This document shows, piece by piece, positions 12,452 to 12,862 of a DNA stretch of 12,862 bases (the first letter of the stretch is position 1; each line of letters opens with the position of its first letter). This DNA comes from CAVTZP01 sp964456815 (GTDB taxonomy: Bacteria; Chloroflexota; Dehalococcoidia; Dehalococcoidales; BS750m-G39). A program made the position numbers and the translations under genes. The notes below the pieces were generated by a model. The model saw only the letters and a list, made by a program, of their open reading frames with translations. It did no database searches and had not been told where the DNA came from. The stretch lies in assembly GCA_964456815.1 (NCBI GenBank), contig CAYWCO010000026.1, positions 1-12,862 of the forward strand, given 5' to 3'.

Positions 12452-12862
12452 GGATTTTGGGAATTATTCCTTTGACACACCCATATCAAACAAAGGGGCC
12501 TAGTTGGTCGTCGGGAGGTAACTTGTGTTTTGCTTTGGTTTTCCGTTTCAACGGTTGTCGTTGTTTTATTGGGATAGAGGGGTCTTCAAATGGAAGTCGC
12601 ATATGATATTTGCTATACTCCAATAATGTACTCGCGTTTTTGAAGTTGCATCCGCTGGGGTGTACAACAGCCTCACCACTATCAGTGGCAAAATGTGCCG
12701 ACCACCTATGACGTTGTGCCAGTATGCAACCGAGAAGACGTAATGTCGGTTGTCCTGGCCTACCAACTCTGATTACTCTCCCTCCTCGATAATACATTTC
12801 TGAATAGAAAGAATACTTGGTCTTTGCATCTCTATGCTTATCATGATTGACTAGAATATAGT
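12424..12862. other. AT-richer right-hand region without a confident gene
   Basis: These 439 bases lie upstream of the minus-strand operon. They hold the operon promoter (12423-12451) and one uncertain minus-strand frame open to the edge. I see no transposase motif, terminal inverted repeat, tRNA, CRISPR repeat or plus-strand gene. A 7-bp inverted repeat (12727-12733 with 12746-12752, 12-nt loop) lies inside the uncertain frame and has no evident role. Confidence 0.6.
12486..12860 (-). CDS. Possible 3' part of an unrecognised gene, cut by the window edge
   Basis: A minus-strand frame is open from the window edge (first full codon at 12860) to a TGA at 12488-12486, about 124 codons. An internal ATG at 12797 would give 103 residues. 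The translation has no motif I recognise. It contains YSFYSEMYYRGGRVIRVGR near the start, two isolated cysteines in the middle, and a Lys/Arg/Pro-rich end (KQRQPLKRKTKAKHKLPP). A second minus-strand frame is also open over 12566-12766, so the coding signal is ambiguous. The stretch is about 44% G+C by hand count, against 60% in the one operon line I counted, so it may be transferred or decayed DNA. Purine-rich GAGGAGGGAG lies after the internal ATG and so does not support that start. Reality as a gene is uncertain. Confidence 0.3.
   Translation of the reverse strand, partial: YILVNHDKHRDAKTKYSFYSEMYYRGGRVIRVGRPGQPTLRLLGCILAQRHRWSAHFATDSGEAVVHPSGCNFKNASTLLEYSKYHMRLPFEDPSIPIKQRQPLKRKTKAKHKLPPDDQLGPFV

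Noticed and set aside
12727..12752. 7-bp inverted repeat CAACCGA/TCGGTTG as an operator
   Set aside because: It lies about 280 bases upstream of the operon promoter inside an uncertain frame, is short with a 12-nt loop, and is expected by chance.

Overview
The window reads as a bacterial chromosome segment, probably from an anaerobic Chloroflexota of the Dehalococcoidia type. This placement is an inference from the family mix: RNase Y, YmdB, a PlsY with a basic tail, a TIGR04076 protein, a CCG-domain membrane Fe-S oxidoreductase and crotonase/CoA-ligase genes. No rRNA or marker phylogeny is available here. The coding part looks GC-rich (one line counted near 11100 is 60% G+C). The last ~380 bases are clearly poorer, about 44% G+C by hand count.

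Plus strand, 43-8549: recA, recX, rny (RNase Y), ymdB, a PHP-domain phosphoesterase/nuclease, plsY, a small zinc-finger membrane protein, a large membrane-anchored heterodisulfide-reductase-like Fe-S oxidoreductase, and a TIGR04076 small protein. After recX, gaps are only 2-56 nt and most genes have a clear Shine-Dalgarno sequence, so this looks like one long transcription unit. Two strong RNA hairpins interrupt it: a terminator-like stem between recA and recX, and a perfect 11-bp palindrome between rny and ymdB. The middle genes (rny, ymdB, PHP) suggest an RNA-decay module. The Fe-S protein resembles ETF:menaquinone oxidoreductases and glycolate/heterodisulfide-reductase-like proteins, and probably passes electrons between a soluble donor and the quinone pool.

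Minus strand, 12402 down to 8555: a tight four-gene operon in the order crotonase, crotonase, Sir2 NAD-dependent deacylase, AMP-forming acyl-CoA synthetase. It converges on the plus-strand unit with only 5 bp between stop codons. A good sigma70-type promoter (TTGACG-N17-TAAGAT) sits immediately upstream and implies a GTG start at 12402 for the first gene. The operon suggests activation of a carboxylic acid to its CoA thioester and subsequent enoyl-CoA chemistry, with the sirtuin as a possible regulator of the ligase by lysine deacylation. The membrane Fe-S protein across the convergent junction may serve the same acyl-CoA oxidation.

Right edge, 12424-12862: an AT-richer stretch that holds the operon promoter and perhaps the 3' part of an unrecognised minus-strand gene running off the window.

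No mobile element, CRISPR array, tRNA or rRNA was found. I do not see a wholly new system. The most unusual points are a missing cluster cysteine in the Fe-S oxidoreductase, a Glu-to-Gln change at a catalytic position in one crotonase, the C-terminal truncation of the other crotonase, and the sirtuin/CoA-ligase pairing.
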